This document shows, piece by piece, positions 1 to 5,548 of a stretch of DNA of 5,548 bases. Within the stretch, counting starts at the first letter, position 1. Every line of letters begins with the position of its first letter. Source of the DNA: Coriobacteriia bacterium (GTDB lineage: Bacteria; Actinomycetota; Coriobacteriia; WRKU01; WQUG01); assembly GCA_009785705.1 (NCBI GenBank), contig WQVS01000088.1, positions 1 to 5,548 on the forward strand, written 5' to 3'. The position numbers and the translations under genes were made by a program. The notes beneath the pieces are model-generated. The model worked only from the letters and a program-made list of their open reading frames with translations. It had not been told where the DNA came from and did not search any database.

Positions 1-695
1 CGCGAAGAGTGCAGGTGGTCTTGCCCCCAAACCTTCTCAGAGAGCTCTTTGCGGGTTAATGCTTCATGTGGTCTGCTCGCCAGTATGTACAATAATGCAA
101 ATTCTTTTGCGCGCAAAGGAGCCACTTCACCGTCTATGGATACTTCGTGTTTTGCGGGATCAATGACGAGTTCATGGCTTTCGCTCGCAGCGCCAGTAGC
201 AGCATCTTCAGATTTATGAGAAAAAACAAAGCGCAACTTTGTCGGCTTAATGTTTTGTTCTTGTGATGTGTCTTTGCGGCTCCGACTGCTGCGGCGCAGA
301 TTAGCGTGGACTCTCATTAAGAGTTCATCCAACGAAAAGGGCTTACTCACGTAGTCATCTGCGCCTAAGCGTAGGCCCGCAATTCGATCGGTAGTTTCTC
401 CTAGCGCACTAATCATGATAATGGCAACGTCGTTGCCGGCAAGGCGTAACTCCTCACAAATTTCATGTCCGCTTTTGCTGGGCAACATAATGTCTAACAG
501 AACTAAATCTGGATTAAAGTTGCGCACTGCAGCAACAGCCTCTTTCCCACTGTCTAGAGTCTTGACTTCAAAGCCTTCACGGCGCAGTGCAAACTCAACG
601 CTGTTACGAATTGCAAAATCATCCTCGATAAGTAGAATGCGCTGAACTTCTTGTTGTAACTGTGATTCTGTAGAGATATCTTGTTTATGTTCCAT
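1..695 (-). CDS. OmpR/PhoB-family response regulator, C-terminus cut by window edge
   Basis: Two-component response regulator acting as a cytoplasmic DNA-binding transcription factor. Reading from the ATG at 695-693 gives 231 codons with no stop before the window edge. The receiver domain spans about residues 18-133. The acidic cluster is E24-D25-D26, the phospho-acceptor D68 sits in LVLLDIMLP, the switch Ser is S96 (MISA), and the conserved Lys is K118 in GADDYVSKPF. A long polar linker (about 135-174) leads to a winged-helix domain from about 175, with LVIDPAKHEV, the RAKEFALL helix and LTRKELSEKVWG. The window ends before the recognition helix. The start is fixed by an in-frame TGA (710-708) four codons upstream and no other start between; no good Shine-Dalgarno is visible. 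Its divergence from pstS suggests a PhoB/PhoP/RegX3-like phosphate regulator. The family is certain; the phosphate role is inference. Confidence 0.93.
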   Translation of the reverse strand, partial: MEHKQDISTESQLQQEVQRILLIEDDFAIRNSVEFALRREGFEVKTLDSGKEAVAAVRNFNPDLVLLDIMLPSKSGHEICEELRLAGNDVAIIMISALGETTDRIAGLRLGADDYVSKPFSLDELLMRVHANLRRSSRSRKDTSQEQNIKPTKLRFVFSHKSEDAATGAASESHELVIDPAKHEVSIDGEVAPLRAKEFALLYILASRPHEALTRKELSEKVWGQDHLHSS

Positions 696-767
696 ATAGC
701 TATAATCTCATGATTAAAGATGAATAACAAAGCAAATTGCAGAGCAGAGCTAGCATCTAACATTTTT

Positions 768-828
768 TTAACAAGTTCCTTCGACTTTTTACATTCAGCT
801 AACACTACAGCTCTTAACTTCTTTCACA
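768..828 (+). promoter_or_regulatory. Putative Pho-box-like hexamer cluster upstream of pstS
   Basis: Five hexamers close to TT(A/T/C)ACA occur on the plus strand within 61 bp: TTAACA (768), TTTACA (788), CTAACA (799), TTAACT (814) and TTCACA (823). Gram-positive PhoP binds repeats of this type, commonly about 11 bp apart. Here only the 788-799 step is exactly 11 bp; the others are 20, 15 and 9, so the phasing is imperfect. Position in front of the pst operon and next to a PhoB-type regulator gene supports the call. The area is AT-rich, so some matches could be chance. Confidence 0.4.
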
Positions 829-852
829 ATACTTAGCATGCACCCTTATGAC
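823..852 (+). promoter_or_regulatory. Candidate pst operon promoter (weak)
   Basis: TTCACA (823-828) matches the -35 consensus at five of six positions. TATGAC (847-852) matches the -10 at four of six, with an 18-bp spacer. Transcription would start near 859, leaving a leader of about 68 nt before the pstS ATG. The weak -10 fits a promoter that needs an activator. The -35 is also the last hexamer of the putative Pho cluster, and the -10 sits between the arms of the inverted repeat 836-862. Assigned by eye only. Confidence 0.3.
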
Positions 853-862
853 AAGTGCATGC
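836..862. repeat. Perfect 8-bp inverted repeat flanking the candidate -10 of pstS
   Basis: GCATGCAC (836-843) and GTGCATGC (855-862) are perfect reverse complements separated by 11 bp. Each arm also contains the palindrome GCATGC, and the two copies lie 21 bp apart, about two helical turns, so they face the same side of the DNA. The candidate -10 (847-852) lies in the spacer. This geometry suits an operator for a dimeric repressor. If transcription starts further upstream it could instead form a leader hairpin. The repeat is seen directly; its function is inferred. Confidence 0.55.
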
Positions 863-911
863 AATGATCCTTGTGGGGAAGAGCCTATTCCTGCATTTTA
901 GTGAAGAAATG

Positions 912-916
912 AAAGG
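912..916 (+). promoter_or_regulatory. Ribosome-binding site deciding the pstS start
   Basis: AAAGG lies 10 nt before the ATG at 927 and directly precedes the start that yields a textbook lipoprotein signal peptide. The earlier in-frame starts (GTG 855, ATG 864, ATG 909) lack comparable Shine-Dalgarno motifs at good spacing. Confidence 0.55.
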
Positions 917-926
917 TAAGACGAAC

Positions 927-1835
927 ATGAAAAAACTCGACTTCAAGAATACTTCTAAGGCGCTAGTGTTAGCGTTGTCGATGGTGCTCACCTTTAGCCT
1001 TGTTGCATTAGTTGGTTGCAATGGCAATGGTGACGAAGCTTATGTAGATGAAAATGGCAACAACGATGTTGCTGGTGAAAGTTTAAGCGGAATGCTTACT
1101 ATTGAAGGTTCAGACACGATGGTAAACATTGCTCAGGCTTGGGCAGAACAATTTATGGATGAAAATCCTGATGTCATGATTACCATTCGTGGCGGCGGTT
1201 CTGGTGCGGGTATTGCATCGCTTATCAATGGAACCGTTGACTTTTCACTTGCAAGCCGCGATGTGCGCCCATCAGAATTCGAAGATGGCGCTGCCGTAGG
1301 CGTAGAGATTATCGAAAACACAACCTCATATGACGGTATTGCTGTGATTGTTAACTCGGGTTCAGGCATGACAGAAATCAGTAAGGACGACCTGGGTAGA
1401 GCCTACCGCGGTGAAATCACCAATTGGTCTGAACTTGGTGGAAACGATATTGAGATTGTCCTTCTTGGTCGCGACAGCGCATCAGGCACTTTTGCCTTCT
1501 TTCAAGAAGTCATCGTAGGTGAAGATGAAGATTACTCACAGACTATGAGAAACATCCAGACAAACATGGGAATTGTGACAGAAGTACAGACTAATCCAGG
1601 TGCTGTTGGTTATGTGGGCATGGGCTATGTTACGGATGATGTTGTAGTACTAGAGGTCGATGGTGTTTCGGGAACTGTTGAAGCTGTGCGCAACGGAAGC
1701 TATGTTCTAGCACGTAGAATGCTTATGAACAGTGACGGTGCACCAACAGGTCTTGCAGCAGCATTCCTTGACTGGGTACAGGGACCAGAAGGTCAGGCAA
1801 TTGTTGAAGAAGAAGGCTTTGTGCCCGTCAACTAG
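927..1835 (+). CDS. pstS: Phosphate ABC transporter substrate-binding lipoprotein PstS
   Basis: PstS binds inorganic phosphate outside the membrane and passes it to the PstC/PstA channel. From the ATG at 927 it is 302 residues. The signal peptide has Lys2-Lys3, a hydrophobic core (about 12-28) and the lipobox LVGC with lipidated Cys31, followed by a Gly/Asn/Asp-rich linker to about residue 55. Family signatures are GSDTM (61-65), RGGGSG (88-93), ASRD (109-112), GRDSASGT (181-188) and a C-terminal stretch with PTGLAAAFLDW and GPEGQAIVEEEGFVPV. The Thr/Ser, Ser-Arg-Asp and Arg-Asp-Ser-x-Ser-Gly-Thr segments are where PstS proteins contact phosphate. A start at GTG 855 would add 24 residues and bury the signal peptide, so it was not chosen. 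First gene of the operon, probably phosphate-regulated through the upstream region. Confidence 0.96.
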   Translation: MKKLDFKNTSKALVLALSMVLTFSLVALVGCNGNGDEAYVDENGNNDVAGESLSGMLTIEGSDTMVNIAQAWAEQFMDENPDVMITIRGGGSGAGIASLINGTVDFSLASRDVRPSEFEDGAAVGVEIIENTTSYDGIAVIVNSGSGMTEISKDDLGRAYRGEITNWSELGGNDIEIVLLGRDSASGTFAFFQEVIVGEDEDYSQTMRNIQTNMGIVTEVQTNPGAVGYVGMGYVTDDVVVLEVDGVSGTVEAVRNGSYVLARRMLMNSDGAPTGLAAAFLDWVQGPEGQAIVEEEGFVPVN

Positions 1836-1857
1836 AGAGCATTAAGCTAGATATTAG

Positions 1858-1891
1858 CTGGCTGGCACTGCTAACAGTGGTTGTCAGCCAG
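1858..1891 (+). other. Intergenic hairpin between pstS and pstC
   Basis: Bases 1858-1867 pair with 1882-1891 to give a 10-bp stem with one G-U pair. Within the 14-nt loop an alternative CACTG/CAGTG pairing (1866-1870 with 1875-1879) around CTAA is possible. No T-run follows, so it is not a normal intrinsic terminator. Hairpins between a binding-protein gene and its permease genes often protect the upstream mRNA or partly block readthrough, giving more binding protein than permease. That role is inferred. The rest of the 101-nt spacer shows a 5-bp inverted repeat (1845-1849 with 1855-1859) and nothing else. Confidence 0.5.
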
Positions 1892-1936
1892 AGCACGACG
1901 CACTTCCAACCATTGAACGAATAGATTGAAATAGGC

Positions 1937-2929
1937 ATGAATAAACCTGCAAAAGAAAAAACGAATAAAGTAATACGATTTCAAACGGGGCTTCAAGAGT
2001 CTAGACGTGTTGTTTCAAACGGTCTGATTGAAAAGATTACGACCTTTAGAAATACGCGCGCACTGGACTCGATGGCAACAGTTCTCATCACCGTATTTGG
2101 CTGGACAGCTATCTTTGTCCTCATTGGAATTGCTGGCTTTCTGATCCATAGCTCCATGAGGGCATTTGACGAAGTGGGGATCTGGTCGATGATTGCAGGC
2201 ACCGATTGGTTCCCCACTTCATCTGATGCTCGCTATGGATTTTTGCCCGCACAAGTTGGTTCTATTTGGGTTACGATTGTTGCCCTTGCAGCTTGTGTCC
2301 CCATAGGGGTTCTCTCTGCTGTGTATCTCTCAGAGTTTGCCAGCAGCAGATTTCGTGAAATCGCAAAAGCAATTATTGAGTTTATGGTGACCATTCCCTC
2401 CGTTGTCTTTGGCCTGATTGGTCTTTCGGTGCTTGTTCCCCTAATCCGTGAATATCTCCCTGTCGATTCAGGTCTGATTGGTCTTACCGCTGGTCTCATA
2501 GTGGGCGTCGTTTGCCTTCCCACCATTATTTCAATTTCGGAAGACGCTCTGCGCTCTGTTCCGCGTGAGCTGAGACATGGCTCTTTCGCTCTGGGTAATA
2601 CACGCTGGCAAACGGCCTATAAGGTAATCCTTCCCGCAGCAAGTAGTGGCGTTTTCGCTGCAGTAATGTTGGGTATGGGGCGTGCTATTGGTGAGACTAT
2701 GGTTGTTTTGATGCTGGCAGGAAATGCGGGCATCATTCCGGGAAGTCCCCTTGAAGCAGCGCGTACTATGACAGGTACCATCGCTCAAGAAACAGGTGAA
2801 GTTGTGCGCGGCAGTGTTCACTTCGCGGTACTCTTCGCTCTAGGTCTTGTGCTGTTTGTAAGTACCTTCATCATTAATCTAATTGCTGACATGGTGCTAG
2901 AACGCAGTCGAAAGAAGTGGCGCAGATGA
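1937..2929 (+). CDS. pstC: Phosphate ABC transporter permease PstC
   Basis: Integral-membrane half of the phosphate channel, pairing with PstA. It has 330 residues, at the long end for PstC, because of a polar basic N-terminal tail of about 45 residues. Hydrophobic segments lie at about 46-70, 106-132, 146-170, 178-200, 236-262 and 297-320, the usual six. The coupling (EAA) loop that contacts PstB is at about 202-220 (EDALRSVPRELRHGSFALG), followed by the PstC-typical run ending GMGRAIGETM (246-255). PDFs of family-typical context include FMVTIPSVVFGLIGL. The Shine-Dalgarno is poor: an AGG ends one base before the ATG. No better start lies between residue 1 and Met46 at the edge of the first membrane segment. 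The stop overlaps the next gene in ATGA. Confidence 0.95.
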   Translation: MNKPAKEKTNKVIRFQTGLQESRRVVSNGLIEKITTFRNTRALDSMATVLITVFGWTAIFVLIGIAGFLIHSSMRAFDEVGIWSMIAGTDWFPTSSDARYGFLPAQVGSIWVTIVALAACVPIGVLSAVYLSEFASSRFREIAKAIIEFMVTIPSVVFGLIGLSVLVPLIREYLPVDSGLIGLTAGLIVGVVCLPTIISISEDALRSVPRELRHGSFALGNTRWQTAYKVILPAASSGVFAAVMLGMGRAIGETMVVLMLAGNAGIIPGSPLEAARTMTGTIAQETGEVVRGSVHFAVLFALGLVLFVSTFIINLIADMVLERSRKKWRR

Positions 2930-3855
2930 CAAGTGCAAAAATCATAGCAAGAGTAGCAAACATGACTAAAACAGGCAAAAAAGAAGTAATTACCTTTAGC
3001 GATTACAGCAGCAAGGGAGCCCGCAGAGTAGAGGTCGTAGTGCGTGCCTTTACAGCATTTTGTTGTATAGCAGTAATGGCATTGGTTGTCTTTCTGCTGG
3101 GCTATCTCTTCATACAAGGAATAGGATCTATCTCCTGGTCCTTTATATTCGATTCACCACGAGACCGAATGACAGGTGGCGGTATCTGGCCAGCTATCGT
3201 AGGAACATTGTGGCTGATTGCGCTTGTAAGTGCTTTCGCCCTACCCGTAGGCATTGCAACAGGCATCTATCTGGCTGAAATCGCAAAACAAAACAAACCC
3301 GTACGCATGCTTCGTGTAGCAATCGCCAACATGGCAGGGGTTCCCTCTGTTGTGTACGGACTCTTTGGTTTCGCAGCTTTTTCGCTTGCCTTTGGATTTG
3401 GTAAGTCATTGCTTGCTATGGGACTTACCTTAGCCTGCGTGACATTACCCGTAGTTATTACAGCAACTGAAGAAGCTCTAAAACAGATTCCGAAAGAACA
3501 AAGACAGGCAGCAATGGCACTGGGCTGTACACGAGCAAGAACATTGGGCAAGGTCGTTTTGCCCACAGCACTGCCTGGCATAATCACGGGCGCGATTCTG
3601 GGCCTGTCGCGGGCTGCAGGGGAGACTGCACCGATACTGTTTACAGGTGTTGCCTTTTTTGCCCCTGTCGCAACAAACATTACGCAGCCATCAATGGCCT
3701 TGCCTTATCACCTCTATATCATGGCAACACAACCCACAACGCCCGCACCTCATATCGTATGGGGGACAGCGCTTGTGCTAACAGGAATACTTAGCATTAC
3801 AAACGTCATTATTGCTCTGTGGCGATCAGCTAAAAGGAGAAAACTACAATGGTAA
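2926..3855 (+). CDS. pstA: Phosphate ABC transporter permease PstA
   Basis: Second membrane subunit of the phosphate channel. From the ATG at 2926 it has 309 residues. Hydrophobic segments are at about 40-65, 88-117, 133-155, 160-182, 216-242 and 278-298. The EAA coupling loop is at 182-200 (EEALKQIPKEQRQAAMALG), followed by GLSRAAGETAPILFTG (226-241), the PstA hallmark. The segment MAGVPSVVYGLFGF (136-149) is also typical. The chosen ATG overlaps the pstC stop in ATGA, with a modest GAAG motif 8 nt upstream, implying translational coupling. A GTG at 2917 would add three residues, and an ATG at 2962 would remove twelve. The 3' end overlaps pstB by 7 bases. Confidence 0.94.
   Translation: MTSAKIIARVANMTKTGKKEVITFSDYSSKGARRVEVVVRAFTAFCCIAVMALVVFLLGYLFIQGIGSISWSFIFDSPRDRMTGGGIWPAIVGTLWLIALVSAFALPVGIATGIYLAEIAKQNKPVRMLRVAIANMAGVPSVVYGLFGFAAFSLAFGFGKSLLAMGLTLACVTLPVVITATEEALKQIPKEQRQAAMALGCTRARTLGKVVLPTALPGIITGAILGLSRAAGETAPILFTGVAFFAPVATNITQPSMALPYHLYIMATQPTTPAPHIVWGTALVLTGILSITNVIIALWRSAKRRKLQW
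3835..3839 (+). promoter_or_regulatory. Strong ribosome-binding site for pstB inside pstA
   Basis: AGGAG lies 9 nt before the pstB ATG, within the last codons of pstA. It is the clearest Shine-Dalgarno in the operon and fixes the pstB start at 3849 rather than the in-frame ATG at 3873. Confidence 0.7.
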
Positions 3856-4676
3856 AGACCCCTGCAACCGCGATGACCTCATCTGTAGAAGCCGTTGCAT
3901 CAAAGACAGCAAGTTTTGACTTGCAGAATGTTTCAGTTTCTTATGGCAGTGAGAAGGCTCTAGAGGGCGTCAGCTTCTATATTGAGCCTCTTAAAGTGAC
4001 GGCACTTATCGGACCTTCGGGTTGTGGCAAGTCTACCTTGCTGCGCTGCTTTAACCGCATGAATGATGCGATTGACAATGTATCCGTTGAAGGACTTATC
4101 GCGCTCAATGGTCAAGACATCTATGCAAAAGCAGTAGATCCTGTTTCCTTGCGTATGTATGTAGGGCAGGTATTTCAGCGCCCCAATCCTTTCCCGCTTT
4201 CTATATACGATAACGTTGCCTTCGGACCACGAACTCAAGGGGTTCGTAAGCGCGATGAGCTGGACGAAATTGTAATCGACAGCTTAAAGAAGGCCGCGCT
4301 TTACGACGAAGTAAAGAACAGCTTGAAGAAGCACGCCTTTGAGCTATCAGGCGGACAACAACAGCGCCTTTGCATTGCGCGCGCATTGGCAACAAAGCCA
4401 GGTGTTCTACTTATGGATGAGCCTTGTAGCGCTCTCGACCCCATCTCAACAGGCATGATTGAAGAGACTGTTCTGCATTTAAAAGAAAGCATGACCATTG
4501 TAATGGTGACGCACAACATGCAGCAGGCAGCAAGAATCAGTGATACCACAGCCTTTTTACTGAGAGAGTCCATAGAAGAGCCTGCAACTCTAGTGGAAGT
4601 AACTGACACTACAACGATGTTTACTCAGCCCAATGATAAGCGAACAGAAAACTATATAACAGGCCGCTTCGGCTAG
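3849..4676 (+). CDS. pstB: Phosphate import ATP-binding protein PstB
   Basis: Cytoplasmic ATPase that dimerises under PstC/PstA and powers phosphate import. It is 275 residues, with about 20 extra polar N-terminal residues compared with the usual 250-260. Motifs in order: Walker A GPSGCGKST (55-63); Q-loop Gln110 within VFQRPNPFPLSIYDNVAFGPR-type sequence (108-128), highly characteristic of PstB; ABC signature LSGGQQQR (166-173); Walker B VLLMDEP (186-192) with Asp190 and catalytic Glu191; D-loop SALD (194-197); and H-loop His222 in VTHNMQQAARISD. It ends in NYITGRFG, the normal PstB C-terminus. All catalytic residues are present. It overlaps the pstA stop by 7 bases and is probably translationally coupled. 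No phoU follows. Confidence 0.97.
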   Translation: MVKTPATAMTSSVEAVASKTASFDLQNVSVSYGSEKALEGVSFYIEPLKVTALIGPSGCGKSTLLRCFNRMNDAIDNVSVEGLIALNGQDIYAKAVDPVSLRMYVGQVFQRPNPFPLSIYDNVAFGPRTQGVRKRDELDEIVIDSLKKAALYDEVKNSLKKHAFELSGGQQQRLCIARALATKPGVLLMDEPCSALDPISTGMIEETVLHLKESMTIVMVTHNMQQAARISDTTAFLLRESIEEPATLVEVTDTTTMFTQPNDKRTENYITGRFG

Positions 4677-4796
4677 TGGTGCATCAGGTGTACTTCTACC
4701 ATCTTTAAGTATGGTGATGAGATCCTCATTGCGCAGGGATACCTGACCGGAGTAGTCGCAACGATAATGACGGCTGTCGTTACCATTGCAGAACTC

Positions 4797-4838
4797 TTGA
4801 TAGCATGCGCGTTCTGCTGTGTTATTGCGCGTTATACT
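4797..4838 (+). promoter_or_regulatory. Candidate promoter for the downstream lipoprotein gene
   Basis: TTGATA (4797-4802) matches the -35 at five of six positions. A 17-bp spacer leads to TGTTAT (4820-4825), four of six to the -10. A second -10-like hexamer, TATACT (4833-4838, five of six), has no good -35. Either would allow transcription of the lipoprotein gene independent of pst. Assigned by eye, so tentative. Confidence 0.3.
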
Positions 4839-4871
4839 GGATATCTCCATGCTTAGGTTTAAGGAAGTAAA

Positions 4872-4877
4872 GAAGGG
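4872..4877 (+). promoter_or_regulatory. Ribosome-binding site for the lipoprotein gene
   Basis: GAAGGG lies 6 nt before the ATG at 4884, a good Shine-Dalgarno at good spacing. It supports this start, which also yields an intact signal peptide. Confidence 0.6.
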
Positions 4878-4883
4878 TGCTCT

Positions 4884-5548
4884 ATGAAGGTAGGCAGACC
4901 ATTCCCACTGTTTCTCAAAACAATCCTCAGTGCAGCACTGTGCCTTGCGCTAGTTTTCATGCTGGTAGCCTGTGCAACAGCGCCTGAACTTGAGGTAGAT
5001 TATGAACTCGACCCCGCATACGAAGAGACAATCGCTACGGAAGTAAGCACTTTGCCTCTCATCAGGGTCGCGGCACTGGAATCTGATGACTTACTGCCCT
5101 TGAAAGTTGCACAAGAAGAAGGTCTTTTGGAGCTTAGAGGTCTAAATGTAGAAGTTCTAAACTTTGAAACGGCTGACGAGAAACACAATGCCTTTACGAG
5201 GGGTGCGGCAGACGCGCTAATCTCGGACATGGTTGACTTAGCACTGCTAACAGAAGAAGGTCTAACAGTTTATGCCGTGGCAGTCACACAGGACTCTACA
5301 AACACAGCCAACACTCTGCACAGCACCCACTTTGAAATCCCAGAAGACCTTATTACGCAAAGGGTTCTTGCCTTTAATCAGGACTTCTTATTGGGCAACA
5401 CAGCCTCAGGAGAAGACACTGCACCAGAGGCGGCCGCTGAAGCTGTCAGCACTCTTATCGCAGCACTAGGTCAGGCAGTAGGACAGATTAATGCGGCAGC
5501 ACACGCTTACTTGGATCTCTATCTAGAACAGGGAGTAATCGCCCACTA
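4884..5548 (+). CDS. NMT1/SsuA/ThiY-like ABC transporter substrate-binding lipoprotein, 3' end cut by window edge
   Basis: Likely extracytoplasmic solute-binding lipoprotein of an ABC importer. 221 codons are visible, open to the window edge. The signal peptide has Lys2, Arg5 and Lys12, a hydrophobic core (about 13-27) and the lipobox LVAC with Cys30. An acidic linker (about 34-56) precedes the folded domain. Residues 59-135 follow the NMT1-like pattern: a first beta strand LIRVAAL, a helix with LPLKVAQEEGLLE, then GLNVEVLNFETADEKHNAF, GAADALISDMVDLALL and TVYAVAV. Such proteins bind small organic solutes such as sulfonates, pyrimidine thiamine precursors or nitrate. The ligand cannot be told here. 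An Ala/Glu-rich stretch (about 173-190) interrupts the expected pattern. Transporter partners would lie to the right. Gene spacing of 207 nt argues against tight coupling to pst. Confidence 0.8.
   Translation, partial: MKVGRPFPLFLKTILSAALCLALVFMLVACATAPELEVDYELDPAYEETIATEVSTLPLIRVAALESDDLLPLKVAQEEGLLELRGLNVEVLNFETADEKHNAFTRGAADALISDMVDLALLTEEGLTVYAVAVTQDSTNTANTLHSTHFEIPEDLITQRVLAFNQDFLLGNTASGEDTAPEAAAEAVSTLIAALGQAVGQINAAAHAYLDLYLEQGVIAH

Larger units (their letters stand above)
696..926. promoter_or_regulatory. Divergent control region between regulator gene and pstS
   Basis: This 231-nt stretch separates the two divergent genes and holds no convincing gene. For the regulator (minus strand), the best -10 candidate is TTTAAT (718-713), five of six to consensus, without a good -35. 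It would give a very short leader before the ATG at 695, consistent with the lack of a ribosome-binding site. For pstS (plus strand) the region holds the hexamer cluster at 768-828, a weak promoter at 823-852 and the inverted repeat at 836-862, each listed separately. The stretch 863-911 shows nothing recognisable; the pstS ribosome-binding site is at 912-916. Confidence 0.6.
4677..4883. other. Spacer after pstB; no recognised gene
   Basis: This 207-nt gap lies where phoU often begins. There is no GC-rich hairpin with a T-run, so no intrinsic terminator is evident. An imperfect hairpin at 4758-4789 has GCAA/TTGC outer pairs, a 3x3 internal loop, a 7-bp stem TAATGAC/GTCGTTA with one wobble, and a GGCT loop. 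The plus frame in register with pstB stays open from 4677 to a TAG at 4854-4856. The codon-aligned minus frame is also open from an ATG at 4850 to a TAG at 4592-4590, running 87 nt into pstB; it lacks a visible ribosome-binding site. I do not recognise either product and do not call a gene. Confidence 0.5.

Noticed and set aside
415..645. 76-residue plus-strand open frame
   Set aside because: Antisense to the receiver domain of the response regulator; low-complexity Ser/Arg composition.
554..805. 83-residue minus-strand open frame
   Set aside because: Runs out of the divergent control region into the regulator gene in another frame; the regulator has clear domain motifs and this has none.
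855..926. Extended pstS start at GTG 855 (or ATG 864 or 909)
   Set aside because: It would place up to 24 residues before the Lys-Lys signal peptide start, lacks a good ribosome-binding site, and begins inside the inverted repeat arm.
1858..1891. Intrinsic terminator after pstS
   Set aside because: The stem is followed by GAGCACGACG rather than a T-run, and the permease genes follow in the same direction.
3267..3680. 137-residue minus-strand open frame
   Set aside because: Lies wholly antisense to pstA; composition is that of a reversed membrane-protein gene, with no family pattern.
5272..5469. 65-residue plus-strand open frame
   Set aside because: Alternate frame inside the lipoprotein gene, which has the signal peptide, ribosome-binding site and family pattern.
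1..5548. tRNA, rRNA, CRISPR array, insertion sequence or phage-defence system
   Set aside because: No cloverleaf-like sequence, regularly spaced repeats, transposase motifs or defence-type genes were seen; the window is almost fully explained by phosphate transport and its flanks.

Overview
The window holds a complete high-affinity phosphate uptake operon, pstS-pstC-pstA-pstB, on the plus strand (about 927-4676). It is flanked by a divergent, left-truncated OmpR/PhoB-type response regulator gene on the minus strand (1-695) and by a right-truncated lipoprotein gene on the plus strand (4884-5548). The lipoprotein looks like a substrate-binding protein of an NMT1/SsuA/ThiY-type ABC transporter. 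Base composition is roughly balanced by eye. Both solute-binding proteins carry lipoboxes (LVGC, LVAC), which points to a bacterium that anchors binding proteins in the membrane, typically Gram-positive. A Coriobacteriia/Eggerthellaceae-like actinobacterium is my guess from general character; it is not proven by anything in the sequence.

Layout: 1-695 (minus) encodes the response regulator, with a full receiver domain and most of a winged-helix DNA-binding domain. 696-926 is the divergent control region. It contains a cluster of TTNACA-like hexamers resembling Gram-positive Pho boxes, a weak promoter, and a perfect 8-bp inverted repeat whose arms flank the candidate -10. 927-1835 is pstS. 1836-1936 is a 101-nt spacer with a 10-bp stem hairpin and no T-run. 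pstC (1937-2929), pstA (from 2926) and pstB (3849-4676) are packed with 4-bp and 7-bp overlaps. 4677-4883 is a 207-nt spacer with no recognised gene, but with long open frames on both strands and a candidate promoter. 4884 onward is the second lipoprotein.

Function: PstS captures phosphate outside the membrane and delivers it to the PstC/PstA channel, and PstB hydrolyses ATP to drive import. The divergent regulator is probably the phosphate-responsive PhoB/PhoP-like activator of this operon, inferred from family and position. phoU, usually the last gene of such operons, is absent from its normal place, and no sensor kinase lies inside the window. I found no new biological system. The points most worth a second look are the operator-like palindrome at the pst promoter, the missing phoU, and the 4677-4883 spacer.
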